From assembly GCA_017543445.1 (NCBI GenBank), contig JAFYGB010000023.1, positions 1-36,989 of the forward strand: 36,989 nt of DNA, read 5' to 3'. The notes beneath the pieces are model-generated. The model was not told where the DNA came from, made no database searches, and was given only the letters and a program-made list of their open reading frames with translations. Below, piece by piece: positions 1 to 7,719 of this stretch (positions within the stretch are counted from its first letter, which is position 1; each line of letters starts with the position of its first letter). The stretch comes from Lachnospiraceae bacterium. GTDB taxonomy: Bacteria; Bacillota; Clostridia; Lachnospirales; Lachnospiraceae. Both the position numbers and the translations under genes were made by a program.

Positions 1-13
1 GGTTTTGTTTGCT

Positions 14-1786
14 TTATTTTTCTTCTGGCATTACGATCTGAATGTGAACTTCATCCAGCTGCTTCTGCTCGACAGCTGCGGGAGCGCCCATCATCAGATC
101 CTGCGCGTTCTTATTCATCGGGAACGGAATGATCTCGCGGATGCTGTCTTCACCGGCCATCAGCATGACCATACGGTCGACACCGGGGGCAATGCCTGCG
201 TGAGGCGGAGCGCCGTAGCAGAATGCATTGTACATCGCGGGAAATTTCGCTTTCACGTCCTCTTCGCCGAGGCCGACGAGTTCGAAGGCCTTGATCATGA
301 TCTCGGGATCGTGGTTACGTACGGCACCGGAGGAAAGCTCTACGCCGTTGCAGACCAGATCGTACTGGTATGCGAGGATGGAGAGCGGCTCCTGTTCGCA
401 GAGCGCCTTCATGCCACCCTGCGGCATGGAGAACGGGTTGTGACAGAACTCCAGTTCGCCGGACTCCTCACCGATCTCATACATCGGGAAATCAACGATC
501 CAGCAGAATTCGTAGCAGTCCTGCTTCATATGCTCGGGGCACAGGGCGCCGAGGAGCTTGCGGAGCACGCCGGCCGTCTTCTGCGCGGTGAGCTTCTTAC
601 CTGCGGTCAGGCCGACGAAATCGCCGGGCTTTAAGCCCAGAGCCTCGATCACGGCTGCCTTGCGTTCTTGCAGGAACTTCGAGATACCGCCGACGAACTC
701 GCCGTTCTCGTCCAGACGGAACCAGAAAGCCTTCTGGCCGGACTGCACTTCAACTTCAGCGCAAAGCGCATCGATCTGCTTACGTGTCTTATCAAAATCG
801 GAAACCACAACAGCCTTTACGGTCTGGCCTTCGAACGGCCCGAAACCGCAGCCGTCCATCACTTCGGTAGCGTCGGTAACGACCAGGTCGATACGCAGAT
901 CGGGCTTATCGCTGCCGTAGCGGTCCATCGCTTCCAGGTACGGAATACGTTTAAAAGGAGCGGTGGATGCGGTGGAATATACGCCGTACTTCGCAAAGAT
1001 CGGCGGGAGTACATCCTCGAGGATGGCGAATACGTCTTCCTGTCCGGCAAATGCCATCTCCATATCGAGCTGGTAGAACTCGCCCGGAGAACGGTCCGCA
1101 CGCGCGTCCTCATCACGGAAGCACGGAGCGACCTGGAAATAGCGGTCGAAACCGGAGGCCATGAGCAGCTGCTTGAACTGCTGCGGAGCCTGCGGCAGCG
1201 CGTAGAACTTGCCGGGGTGGTTACGGGCGGGCACGAGATAGTCACGCGCACCTTCCGGTGACGAACAGGTCAGGATCGGAGTGGTGATCTCCATGAAATC
1301 ATGCGCCATCATGCCGGCACGCAGGTCGGCAACGACCTTGCTGCGCAAAATGATGTTCTGCTTCACCGCAGGATTACGAAGATCCAGGAAACGGTACTTC
1401 AGTCTTGCGTTCTCATCCGCGTCGCGGGAATAGTTGATCTGGAACGGAAGCTCGTTATAGATACATTTTCCGAGTACTTCGATGGAAGTGGGAACGACTT
1501 CGATGTCACCGGTGGGGATCGACGGGTTCTTATTGGAACGCTCGCGCACGATACCTGTTACGGCGAGGGTCGACTCGACATTGACCGGGTCAATGATGTT
1601 CATCATCTCTTCGGTCTCGATCACGACCTGTGTTACTCCGTAGAAATCGCGGAGGATCAGGAAACCGAGGTTCTTGCTGACCTTACGAAGGTTGTCGAAC
1701 CATCCGGTGATCCGTACCTCTTCGCCGACGTTTTCGATGCGAAGCTCGTTGCATGTATGGGTTCTGCCCTGCATGATTGCTTTCAT
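14..1786 (-). CDS. aspS: Aspartyl-tRNA synthetase
   Basis: Class II aminoacyl-tRNA synthetase that charges tRNA-Asp in the cytoplasm. About 590 residues, the usual length of the bacterial type, which carries a GAD insertion domain in the catalytic core. Visible marks are the N-terminal OB-fold anticodon-binding region (GRTHTCNELR, ITGWFDNLRK), class II motif 2 (FRDEDARADR) and motif 3 near the C-terminus (GIAPGVDRMVMLM). The frame is open to an ATG at 1798, but the AAAGGA sequence directly abuts that codon; the ATG at 1786 has that ribosome site about 11 nt upstream and is preferred. An ATG at 1774 would fit the family N-terminus equally well. A good promoter lies upstream on the minus strand, so the gene can be expressed alone. 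Family assignment is certain; the exact start is not. Confidence 0.97.
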   Translation of the reverse strand: MKAIMQGRTHTCNELRIENVGEEVRITGWFDNLRKVSKNLGFLILRDFYGVTQVVIETEEMMNIIDPVNVESTLAVTGIVRERSNKNPSIPTGDIEVVPTSIEVLGKCIYNELPFQINYSRDADENARLKYRFLDLRNPAVKQNIILRSKVVADLRAGMMAHDFMEITTPILTCSSPEGARDYLVPARNHPGKFYALPQAPQQFKQLLMASGFDRYFQVAPCFRDEDARADRSPGEFYQLDMEMAFAGQEDVFAILEDVLPPIFAKYGVYSTASTAPFKRIPYLEAMDRYGSDKPDLRIDLVVTDATEVMDGCGFGPFEGQTVKAVVVSDFDKTRKQIDALCAEVEVQSGQKAFWFRLDENGEFVGGISKFLQERKAAVIEALGLKPGDFVGLTAGKKLTAQKTAGVLRKLLGALCPEHMKQDCYEFCWIVDFPMYEIGEESGELEFCHNPFSMPQGGMKALCEQEPLSILAYQYDLVCNGVELSSGAVRNHDPEIMIKAFELVGLGEEDVKAKFPAMYNAFCYGAPPHAGIAPGVDRMVMLMAGEDSIREIIPFPMNKNAQDLMMGAPAAVEQKQLDEVHIQIVMPEEK

Positions 1787-1841
1787 AGTATTGACCATCC
1801 TTTAAATCGTGGTTTTGCATCCGAAAATGAATGCACCTTTC

Positions 1842-1870
1842 ATTATACAAGCGGGCTTTGGGTTCGTCAA
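1842..1870 (-). promoter_or_regulatory. Sigma-A-type promoter of aspS
   Basis: Read on the minus strand: -35 TTGACG (1870-1865), a 17-nt spacer, and -10 TATAAT (1847-1842). It sits about 55 nt upstream of the preferred aspS start. No T-box or other leader structure fits in the short leader. Confidence 0.85.
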
Positions 1871-1933
1871 GCATTTCCACGGTTTCCGCAGGCTGTTTTA
1901 CCGTGGAAAATGCTTACTTCTTGCGAATTGAAA

Positions 1934-1962
1934 TTGACAAAAGGGCAGTGGAATAGTATGAT
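1934..1962 (+). promoter_or_regulatory. Sigma-A-type promoter of the two-gene membrane protein unit
   Basis: TTGACA (1934-1939), 17-nt spacer, TATGAT (1957-1962). It drives the gene starting at 2036 with a leader of roughly 65 nt. It is back to back with the aspS promoter. Confidence 0.85.
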
Positions 1963-2035
1963 TACAATAAGTGTATATGCCCTTTTGGAGCAGTACTATA
2001 TGTGCGGTAGGATACGTAAGAAAGGAGAGAACGGT

Positions 2036-2509
2036 ATGGACTCTATATTTTTCAGAAAAGACTATGAAGATCAGAAAAAAGAGAAGGTGAGAGGCAACTC
2101 GAAGATACAGGCCGGGATGGGCTTCGCGTTTTTCTCAGCGTTGTTTTTGATGCTCTGCACAATACTTCCTTTTTATGGTGCGACATCCTCATTTTTCAAA
2201 GAATGGATCCTGTTGATCGAGTATGGATATCAAGGCTATCTGGTCTTTGGCGTAGGGATTTTGGCCTTCACGTTGAATTATTTTGGGAAACATGGCTGGG
2301 CAGCGTTCTGCGGCGGTACGACATTGGCTCTTTGGGTAGGACATTTCCTCTTCAAGACGTTCGAGCCGTTCTTTGTGCCTGAAGCCGGTATAGGTTATAG
2401 ATATGAGCGCCTGCTCGGATACTGGGTGCTCCCGCTCGCGGCAGGATTTGTGCTGTATTCTTCTCTGGCTCTTTGGAAGAAGGAACGTAAGCAGAAGGCT
2501 GAGGAGTGA
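2036..2509 (+). CDS. Small four-helix membrane protein, function unknown
   Basis: 157 residues. The frame is open far upstream over aspS, but a ribosome site (AAAGGAGA, 2021-2028) and the promoter at 1934-1962 set the start at the ATG at 2036. A charged N-terminus (MDSIFFRKDYEDQKKEK) is followed by four hydrophobic stretches at about residues 25-45, 60-85, 90-110 and 130-150, ending in a Lys/Glu-rich tail. I do not recognise a family. The stop overlaps the start region of the next gene, and both encode membrane proteins of similar size, so they are probably co-transcribed and may act together. Direct observation covers topology only; no function is proposed. Confidence 0.8.
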   Translation: MDSIFFRKDYEDQKKEKVRGNSKIQAGMGFAFFSALFLMLCTILPFYGATSSFFKEWILLIEYGYQGYLVFGVGILAFTLNYFGKHGWAAFCGGTTLALWVGHFLFKTFEPFFVPEAGIGYRYERLLGYWVLPLAAGFVLYSSLALWKKERKQKAEE

Positions 2510-2514
2510 AGCGT

Positions 2515-3081
2515 ATGAAGTATTGTTCAAAGTGCGGCGGCCCGATGGGAGACCACGATAAGGTGTGCACGCGGTGCATGACCGAAGAAGATAAAGAATT
2601 AAGACTTGCCCGCAAGTTGTTTCGAACGAAACTGGTTGCCCTGGTATCCACGATTTTGGTTATCTTTACCGGCTTTCTGCCTTGGGTCCGGATGATGCTG
2701 CTGGTCGGAGATGCTTCCCGTTCGATCCTGAGATATGACCTGTATATCAGTTATGCATTGATCGTCACTGGAGTGCTGGCGGTGGTTGCTGTGAAAAAAG
2801 AGGCTTGGGAGTTCTCCATATTCTGCGGTTTCCTCGCCCCGATCGTTGCAGGTATCATTTCGTGGGTCAGCGGCGGCCTGTTTTTCCCTCTGACTTTCCC
2901 GGATGGACTCAGAGAGGCAGTGTATCTTATCCTGCTCTATTTTATCCCGAATATCGTACTGATCGGTTCTTCTTACAAGCTGCTGATCATGAAGAAGAAA
3001 TACCGTAAGGAGTCCGACTATACGATTCACTACCGCCGCTTGCAAAAAATCACTTGCAATGATGAGCAGACTATGGTATAA
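2515..3081 (+). CDS. Zinc-ribbon membrane protein, function unknown
   Basis: 188 residues. The N-terminus has two CxxC knuckles (YCSKCGGPMG and VCTRCM), the pattern of the short zinc ribbons found at the start of many Firmicutes membrane proteins. Four hydrophobic segments follow, ending in a basic tail. A GTG at 2506 is in frame, but the GAGGAG at 2501-2506 lies 8 nt from the ATG at 2515, so the ATG is preferred. The gene follows the 157-residue membrane protein with no terminator between. Its last codons carry the promoter of the butyrate operon: the TAA stop lies inside the -10 hexamer. Role unknown; the zinc ribbon is inferred from cysteine spacing. Confidence 0.8.
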   Translation: MKYCSKCGGPMGDHDKVCTRCMTEEDKELRLARKLFRTKLVALVSTILVIFTGFLPWVRMMLLVGDASRSILRYDLYISYALIVTGVLAVVAVKKEAWEFSIFCGFLAPIVAGIISWVSGGLFFPLTFPDGLREAVYLILLYFIPNIVLIGSSYKLLIMKKKYRKESDYTIHYRRLQKITCNDEQTMV

Positions 3082-3082
3082 T
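3054..3082 (+). promoter_or_regulatory. Promoter of the thl-crt-hbd-bcd-etfBA operon
   Basis: TTGCAA (3054-3059), 17-nt spacer, perfect TATAAT (3077-3082). It lies inside the 3' end of the preceding gene, whose TAA stop is positions 3-5 of the -10 hexamer. The predicted start is near 3089, giving a leader of about 90 nt that contains the Rex site. Confidence 0.85.
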
Positions 3083-3094
3083 AGAGCCTGAATA

Positions 3095-3112
3095 ATGTTA
3101 AAAAATTAACAA
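3095..3112 (+). promoter_or_regulatory. Probable Rex (redox repressor) operator
   Basis: ATGTTAAAAAATTAACAA matches the Rex consensus TTGTTAANNNNTTAACAA at 13 of 14 defined positions. It begins only a few bases after the predicted transcription start, where a bound repressor would block transcription. Rex is known to control thl-crt-bcd type operons in clostridia, releasing DNA when NADH is high. No rex gene lies in this window. Confidence 0.8.
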
Positions 3113-3181
3113 TCGGTTTTTCGGATGCCGAAAATGCCAGTCTATCGTTATTCAACTCACATAATTTCGGAGGATATTTAA

Positions 3182-4378
3182 ATGGCAAAGAGAATTGTAC
3201 TTGCCGGTGCATGCCGTACGGCGATCGGCACAATGGGCGGCTCACTCAGCACGACTCCCGCAGCGGAACTGGGCGCTATCGTTATCAAAGAAGCGATCAA
3301 AAGAGCAGGCGTTCCCGCAGAAGCAGTTGATCATGTATACATGGGTTGCGTTATCCAGGCTGGTCTGGGTCAGAACGTAGCTCGTCAGGCATCCATTAAG
3401 GCTGGTCTTCCGGTGGAGACTCCTGCCGTAACCGTTAACGTAGTTTGCGGTTCCGGTCTGAACTGCGTAAACATGGCAGCTCAGATGATCCAGGCAGGCG
3501 ATGCCGATATCGTAGTAGCAGGTGGTATGGAGAACATGTCCATGGCTCCGTACGCGATCCCGAACGGTCGTTTTGGTTACAGAATGACATGGCCGAGCCA
3601 GAGCCAGGGCGCTTTGGTCGACACCATGGTAAATGATGCTCTTTGGGATGCATTCAACGGTTACCACATGATCCAGACTGCAGATAATGTAGCAGAGAAG
3701 TGGGGCCTGACCCGTGAAGAGCTCGATGAGTTCGCACTCAAGAGCCAGCTGAAGGCTGAGAAGGCTCAGCAGACCGGCGCATTCGACGATGAGATCGTTC
3801 CGGTCATGGTTAAGAAGAAGAAAGAAATGGTTGAGTTCAAGGTCGATGAAGGCCCGCGTCCGGGTTCCACCATCGAAGGCCTTGCAAAGCTTCGCCCGAT
3901 CAACCCGAACGGCGTAGTTACCGCAGGTAACGCTTCCGGTATCAACGACGGCGCTGCAGCGATCGTTCTGATGACCGAAGAGAAGGCAAAAGAACTCGGC
4001 GTAACTCCTATGGCATATTTCGTAGCAGGCGCTCTGGGCGGCGTAGATCCGTCCATCATGGGCGTAGGTCCGGTTCCCGCAACTCGCAAGGCTATGGCGA
4101 AGTGTGGTTACAAGATCGAAGATTTCGATATCATCGAGGCAAATGAGGCATTTGCCGCTCAGTCCGTTGCAGTCGGCAAGGATCTGGGCATCGACGTTGA
4201 TAAGCAGCTGAACCCGAACGGCGGCGCGATCGCGCTGGGTCACCCGGTTGGTGCTTCAGGCGCTCGTATCCTCGTAACACTGCTTCACGAGATGGTGAAG
4301 AAGGATGCAAAGAAGGGTCTGGCTACCCTCTGCATCGGCGGTGGAATGGGATGCGCTACTATTGTAGAGCGTGACTAA
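3182..4378 (+). CDS. thlA: Acetyl-CoA acetyltransferase (thiolase)
   Basis: Condenses two acetyl-CoA to acetoacetyl-CoA, the entry step to butyrate. At 398 residues it has the usual length of biosynthetic thiolases. The nucleophile Cys89 ([10 protein letters not shown]), His354 ([10 protein letters not shown]) and the second active-site Cys384 (CIGGGMGC) are all present. The start has a strong ribosome site (CGGAGG) just upstream. First gene of the butyryl-CoA operon behind a Rex operator. Codon use is strongly biased (AAG lysine; GGT, GCA and GTA frequent), as in highly expressed genes. A gap of about 200 nt with two hairpins separates it from crt, so thiolase may be made in excess of the downstream enzymes. 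Assignment certain; the symbol is by pathway context. Confidence 0.97.
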   Translation: MAKRIVLAGACRTAIGTMGGSLSTTPAAELGAIVIKEAIKRAGVPAEAVDHVYMGCVIQAGLGQNVARQASIKAGLPVETPAVTVNVVCGSGLNCVNMAAQMIQAGDADIVVAGGMENMSMAPYAIPNGRFGYRMTWPSQSQGALVDTMVNDALWDAFNGYHMIQTADNVAEKWGLTREELDEFALKSQLKAEKAQQTGAFDDEIVPVMVKKKKEMVEFKVDEGPRPGSTIEGLAKLRPINPNGVVTAGNASGINDGAAAIVLMTEEKAKELGVTPMAYFVAGALGGVDPSIMGVGPVPATRKAMAKCGYKIEDFDIIEANEAFAAQSVAVGKDLGIDVDKQLNPNGGAIALGHPVGASGARILVTLLHEMVKKDAKKGLATLCIGGGMGCATIVERD

Positions 4379-4405
4379 TCAACTGAATATTTGGTATACT
4401 GACCG

Positions 4406-4433
4406 GGCGGAAGGCAAGTTTTTGCTTTCTGCC
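4406..4433 (+). other. Hairpin between thl and crt
   Basis: A 10-bp stem (GGCGGAAGGC with GCTTTCTGCC, two G-U pairs) and an 8-nt loop lie shortly after the thl stop. No T-tract follows, so it is more likely an mRNA 3'-end stabiliser or processing structure than a complete terminator. Confidence 0.5.
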
Positions 4434-4464
4434 TCGTGTCGTGTTAAAACGGAAATTGCGTTTC

Positions 4465-4489
4465 AAATCCGCAAATGGATTTATTTTTT
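4465..4489 (+). terminator. Weak terminator-like hairpin between thl and crt
   Basis: A 6-bp A/T-rich stem (AAATCC / GGATTT, loop GCAAAT) is followed by ATTTTTT. It is weak, so partial read-through into crt is expected. A TTGACA at 4496-4501 follows, but I see no convincing -10 at the right distance. Confidence 0.4.
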
Positions 4490-4579
4490 CAGAACTTGAC
4501 ATGCAGTGTGTCCCGTTCGAAAAACATTTCACGCGTATGGGGCGTTGAAAGGTTCGCCTTGTACCAGAAAGGATAAAAA

Positions 4580-5404
4580 ATGGATTACATTCTTTATGAA
4601 GCAGCAGGCGGTGTTGGCGTTATCACCATCAACCGTCCGAAGGCGCTGAACGCGCTGAACAGCCAGGTTCTCGATGAACTTAACGAGACTCTGGATCAGG
4701 TGGATCTGTCCACCGTTCGCTGTCTGATCCTGACCGGCGCAGGCGAGAAATCGTTTGTTGCAGGCGCAGACATCGGCGAGATGAGCACTCTGACGAAGGC
4801 AGAGGGCGAGGCATTCGGTAAGAAGGGCAACGACGTGTTCCGCAAGCTCGAGACATTCCCCATCCCCGTGATCGCAGCCGTAAACGGCTTCGCACTCGGC
4901 GGCGGTTGTGAGATCTCCATGAGCTGTGACATCCGTCTCTGCTCGGACAATGCAGTATTCGGTCAGCCGGAAGTAGGCCTCGGCATCACACCGGGCTTCG
5001 GCGGCACACAGAGACTGGCTCGTCTGGTAGGCGCAGGCATGGCGAAGCAGCTGATCTACACAGCAAGAAACATCAAAGCTCCGGAAGCGTACCGCATTGG
5101 CCTCGTTAACGAGGTATTCTCCGCAGAAGTTGACGAAGCGGGTAATGTTACAAAGACTGCGCAGGAAGTTCTCCTTGCAGCAGCTAAGAAGATGGCGGCT
5201 ACCATCGCGAAGAACGCTCCGATCGCAGTTCGCAACTGCAAGAAGGCGATCAACGAGGGCCTGGACGCAAATATGGACGACGCGATCGTGATCGAAGAGA
5301 AGCTCTTCGGCGATTGCTTCGAGACACAGGACCAGGTTTACGGAATGGCATTCTTCCTCGATAAGAATAAAGACAAGGTTAAAGAGCCGTTTAAGAACGC
5401 TTAA
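4580..5404 (+). CDS. crt: 3-hydroxybutyryl-CoA dehydratase (crotonase)
   Basis: Enoyl-CoA hydratase/isomerase family enzyme. It removes water from 3-hydroxybutyryl-CoA to give crotonyl-CoA. The oxyanion-hole segment (FVAGADIGEM, residues 59-68) and both catalytic glutamates are present: Glu111 (GGGCEISMS) and Glu131 (GQPEVGLG). At 274 residues it is slightly longer than the usual 258-262, mainly from a short insertion (EVDEAGNVTKTAQ) in the C-terminal part. Ribosome site AGAAAGGA lies upstream of the ATG. Second gene of the butyrate operon. Confidence 0.95.
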   Translation: MDYILYEAAGGVGVITINRPKALNALNSQVLDELNETLDQVDLSTVRCLILTGAGEKSFVAGADIGEMSTLTKAEGEAFGKKGNDVFRKLETFPIPVIAAVNGFALGGGCEISMSCDIRLCSDNAVFGQPEVGLGITPGFGGTQRLARLVGAGMAKQLIYTARNIKAPEAYRIGLVNEVFSAEVDEAGNVTKTAQEVLLAAAKKMAATIAKNAPIAVRNCKKAINEGLDANMDDAIVIEEKLFGDCFETQDQVYGMAFFLDKNKDKVKEPFKNA

Positions 5405-5461
5405 TTGATCTGCTATTTCACATTTCCAAATCATATATAAATACATTTAGGAGGTACTATC

Positions 5462-6307
5462 ATGAAGGTAGGCGTTATTGGTGCCGGCACAATGGGTTCC
5501 GGTATTGCTCAGGCATTTGCCATGACAGAAGGTTACGAGGTTTGTCTTTGCGATATTAAGCAGGAGTTCGCTGACGGCGGAAAGGCTAAGATCGCTAAGA
5601 ATATGGCATTCCTGGTAAAGAAGGAGAAGATCACACAGGAGCAGGCAGATGCAATTCTGGCAAAGGTTACGACCGGCCTGAAGGATATTTGTACAGATTG
5701 CGACCTCATCGTTGAGGCAGCTCTGGAAGATATGGCTATTAAGAAGCAGACATTCAAAGAACTCGAAGAGATCTGCACAAAGGAAGATGTTATCTTCGCT
5801 ACCAACACTTCCTCTCTTTCCATCACCGAGATCGGCGCAGGCCTGAAGCATCCGGTGATCGGTATGCACTTCTTCAACCCTGCTGACCGTATGAAGCTCG
5901 TTGAAGTTATCGCAGGACTTAACACACCGGCTGCTACCGTAGACCGCATCAAGGCGATCTCCGAAGAGATCGGCAAGACTCCGGTTCAGGTTGCTGAGGC
6001 TCCCGGATTTGTTGTTAACCGTATCCTGATCCCGATGATCAATGAAGCGATCGGTATCTATGCAGAAGGCATCGCAAGCGTTGAGGGTATCGACCAGGCT
6101 ATGATGCTCGGTGCGAACCACCCGATGGGCCCGCTGGCTCTCGGCGACCTGGTAGGTCTGGATATCGTTCTTGCGATCATGAACGTTCTTTACAGCGAGA
6201 CCGGGGACTCCAAGTATCGTCCTCACACTCTTCTTAAGAAGATGGTTCGTGGCGGTAAGCTCGGAAGAAAGACCGGTATCGGTTTCTACGATTATACCAA
6301 CAAGTAA
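5462..6307 (+). CDS. hbd: 3-hydroxybutyryl-CoA dehydrogenase
   Basis: Reduces acetoacetyl-CoA to 3-hydroxybutyryl-CoA with NAD(P)H. 281 residues, the usual length for the clostridial stand-alone enzyme. The N-terminus has the Rossmann motif GAGTMGSG (residues 7-14). The catalytic pair is visible as His136 (GMHFFNPADR) and Glu148 (KLVEVIAG), and GFVVNRIL marks the C-terminal dimerisation domain. A strong AGGAGG ribosome site precedes the ATG. Third gene of the operon, 57 nt after crt. Confidence 0.97.
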   Translation: MKVGVIGAGTMGSGIAQAFAMTEGYEVCLCDIKQEFADGGKAKIAKNMAFLVKKEKITQEQADAILAKVTTGLKDICTDCDLIVEAALEDMAIKKQTFKELEEICTKEDVIFATNTSSLSITEIGAGLKHPVIGMHFFNPADRMKLVEVIAGLNTPAATVDRIKAISEEIGKTPVQVAEAPGFVVNRILIPMINEAIGIYAEGIASVEGIDQAMMLGANHPMGPLALGDLVGLDIVLAIMNVLYSETGDSKYRPHTLLKKMVRGGKLGRKTGIGFYDYTNK

Positions 6308-6340
6308 GATTAAATAGATTATTTCGGAGGAAACAAAATC

Positions 6341-7510
6341 ATGGATTTTACATTGAGCAAAGAACATGAGATGGTGCGCACCCTGTTTAAGGAATTCGCA
6401 CAGAATGAGGTTAAGCCTCTTGCTCAGGAAGTGGATGAAACAGAGAACTTCCCCAGAGAAACAGTTGAAAAGATGGCAAAGCTCGGCTTCATGGGCATCC
6501 CGATCCCGAAGGAGTACGGCGGCCAGGGTTGCGATATTTTGACCTATGCTATGTGCGTTGAGGAGCTGTCCAAGGTTTGCGGTACCACAGGCGTTATCGT
6601 ATCCGCACACACTTCTCTGTGCTGCGACCCGATCCTTACATTCGGTACGGAAGAGCAGAAGCAGAAGTACCTCGTTCCGCTTGCAAAGGGCGAGAAGCTC
6701 GGTGCTTTCGGTCTTACTGAGCCGGGGGCAGGTACCGACGCTCAGGGCCAGCAGACGAAGGCTGTTCTGGACGGCGACGAGTACGTTCTGAACGGCTCCA
6801 AGATCTTCATTACCAATGGTAAGGAAGCTGACGTTTATGTTATCTTCGCGATCACAGGCGTTACAACAGACGCTAAGGGTCGTTCTAAGAAGACCATCTC
6901 CGCATTCATCGTGGAGAAGGGTACACCCGGATTTACATTCGGCGTAAAAGAGAAGAAGATGGGTATCCGCGGATCATCCACTTACGAACTCATTTTCCAG
7001 GATTGCCGCATCCCGAAGGCAAACCTTCTGGGCCGCGATGGCGAGGGCTTCAAGATCGCCATGCATACACTGGACGGCGGACGTATCGGTATCGCTGCAC
7101 AGGCTCTGGGCCTCGCTGAGGGCGCTCTGGACAACACCATCGCTTACACGAAGGAAAGAAAGCAGTTCGGTAAGGCGATCGCTGCATTCCAGAATACACA
7201 GTTCCAGATCGCTGATATGGCAACCAAGTGCCAGGCTGCTCAGTATCTTGTATACGCTGCTGCTCGCAAGAAGGATGAGTATCAGAAGGATCACAAGACC
7301 GTTTACAGCGTAGAAGCAGCTATGGCTAAGCTTTACGCAGCAGAGGTTGCGATGGAAGTTACCACAAAGGCAGTTCAGCTTCACGGTGGTTACGGCTACA
7401 CCAGAGAGTATGATGTAGAGCGTATGATGCGTGACGCAAAGATCACTGAGATCTACGAAGGAACCAGCGAAGTTCAGAGAATGGTTATCTCTGCTGCGTT
7501 ACTGAAGTAA
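6341..7510 (+). CDS. bcd: Butyryl-CoA dehydrogenase (short-chain acyl-CoA dehydrogenase)
   Basis: FAD flavoenzyme that reduces crotonyl-CoA to butyryl-CoA. 389 residues. The family's flavin/substrate motifs are present (FGLTEPGAGTDAQGQ and FITNGKEAD), and the catalytic base is Glu373 in IYEGTSEVQR, 16 residues from the C-terminus as in characterised butyryl-CoA dehydrogenases. Ribosome site CGGAGG lies upstream. In clostridia this enzyme forms a complex with EtfAB that couples NADH oxidation to both crotonyl-CoA and ferredoxin (electron bifurcation). The adjacent etfBA pair supports that here, but it is an inference from family and context. A 209-nt gap with a structured element separates it from etfB. 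Confidence 0.97.
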   Translation: MDFTLSKEHEMVRTLFKEFAQNEVKPLAQEVDETENFPRETVEKMAKLGFMGIPIPKEYGGQGCDILTYAMCVEELSKVCGTTGVIVSAHTSLCCDPILTFGTEEQKQKYLVPLAKGEKLGAFGLTEPGAGTDAQGQQTKAVLDGDEYVLNGSKIFITNGKEADVYVIFAITGVTTDAKGRSKKTISAFIVEKGTPGFTFGVKEKKMGIRGSSTYELIFQDCRIPKANLLGRDGEGFKIAMHTLDGGRIGIAAQALGLAEGALDNTIAYTKERKQFGKAIAAFQNTQFQIADMATKCQAAQYLVYAAARKKDEYQKDHKTVYSVEAAMAKLYAAEVAMEVTTKAVQLHGGYGYTREYDVERMMRDAKITEIYEGTSEVQRMVISAALLK

Positions 7511-7514
7511 TTTG

Positions 7515-7682
7515 ATTGATACAAGGCTCGAAAAGTCCACGTAGCGAATGCTCGCATTCGCAGACGTGACCTTGAGAGCCGAACAAACATGAGCCGTACC
7601 GATTTCCGTAGGAAAGCGATAGGACGGCGAATGTTTGTAGGATTTCGAGAGCTTGAAAAGCGGAGAAATCCGTAGTATCAAT
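7515..7682 (+). other. 168-nt structured element: closing stem plus three hairpins
   Basis: A closing stem ATTGATAC/GTATCAAT (7515-7522/7675-7682) encloses three hairpins. Arm 1 pairs 7525-7529 with 7576-7580, then 7535-7542 with 7564-7570 (one bulged C), then 7545-7550 with 7555-7560, tetraloop CTCG. Arm 2 pairs 7583-7590 with 7631-7638 (8 bp), a symmetric GA/GA internal loop, 7593-7597 with 7624-7628, then 7603-7607 with 7611-7615. Arm 3 pairs 7640-7646 with 7665-7671, a GA-rich internal loop, then 7651-7654 with 7658-7661. Nearly every base is accounted for, and there is no ORF with a start signal. GTAAT occurs just outside both ends (7507-7511 and 7683-7687), weakly suggesting a target duplication. 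It could be a structured RNA inside the operon mRNA or a small mobile palindromic repeat. I do not recognise the family. Confidence 0.75.
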
Positions 7683-7719
7683 GTAATACACTAAAAGAAT
7701 AATTAAGGAGCGTAAGATT

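Noticed and set aside
1799-1841. T-box leader for aspS
   Set aside because: The leader is too short and lacks a specifier loop and antiterminator.
1301-2035. Upstream extension of the 157-residue membrane protein reading over aspS
   Set aside because: The region is antisense to aspS; the promoter at 1934-1962 and ribosome site near 2024 place the start at 2036.
3242-4243. Long minus-strand ORF opposite thl (333 codons)
   Set aside because: Antisense shadow of a strongly codon-biased thiolase gene; no ribosome site and no family similarity. The same holds for the long minus-strand frames opposite crt, hbd, etfB, etfA, tex, sulP and rlmD.
4496-4524. A second promoter before crt (TTGACA at 4496-4501)
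   Set aside because: The -10 position 17 nt away reads GAAAAA; not convincing. It is kept only as a weak remark.
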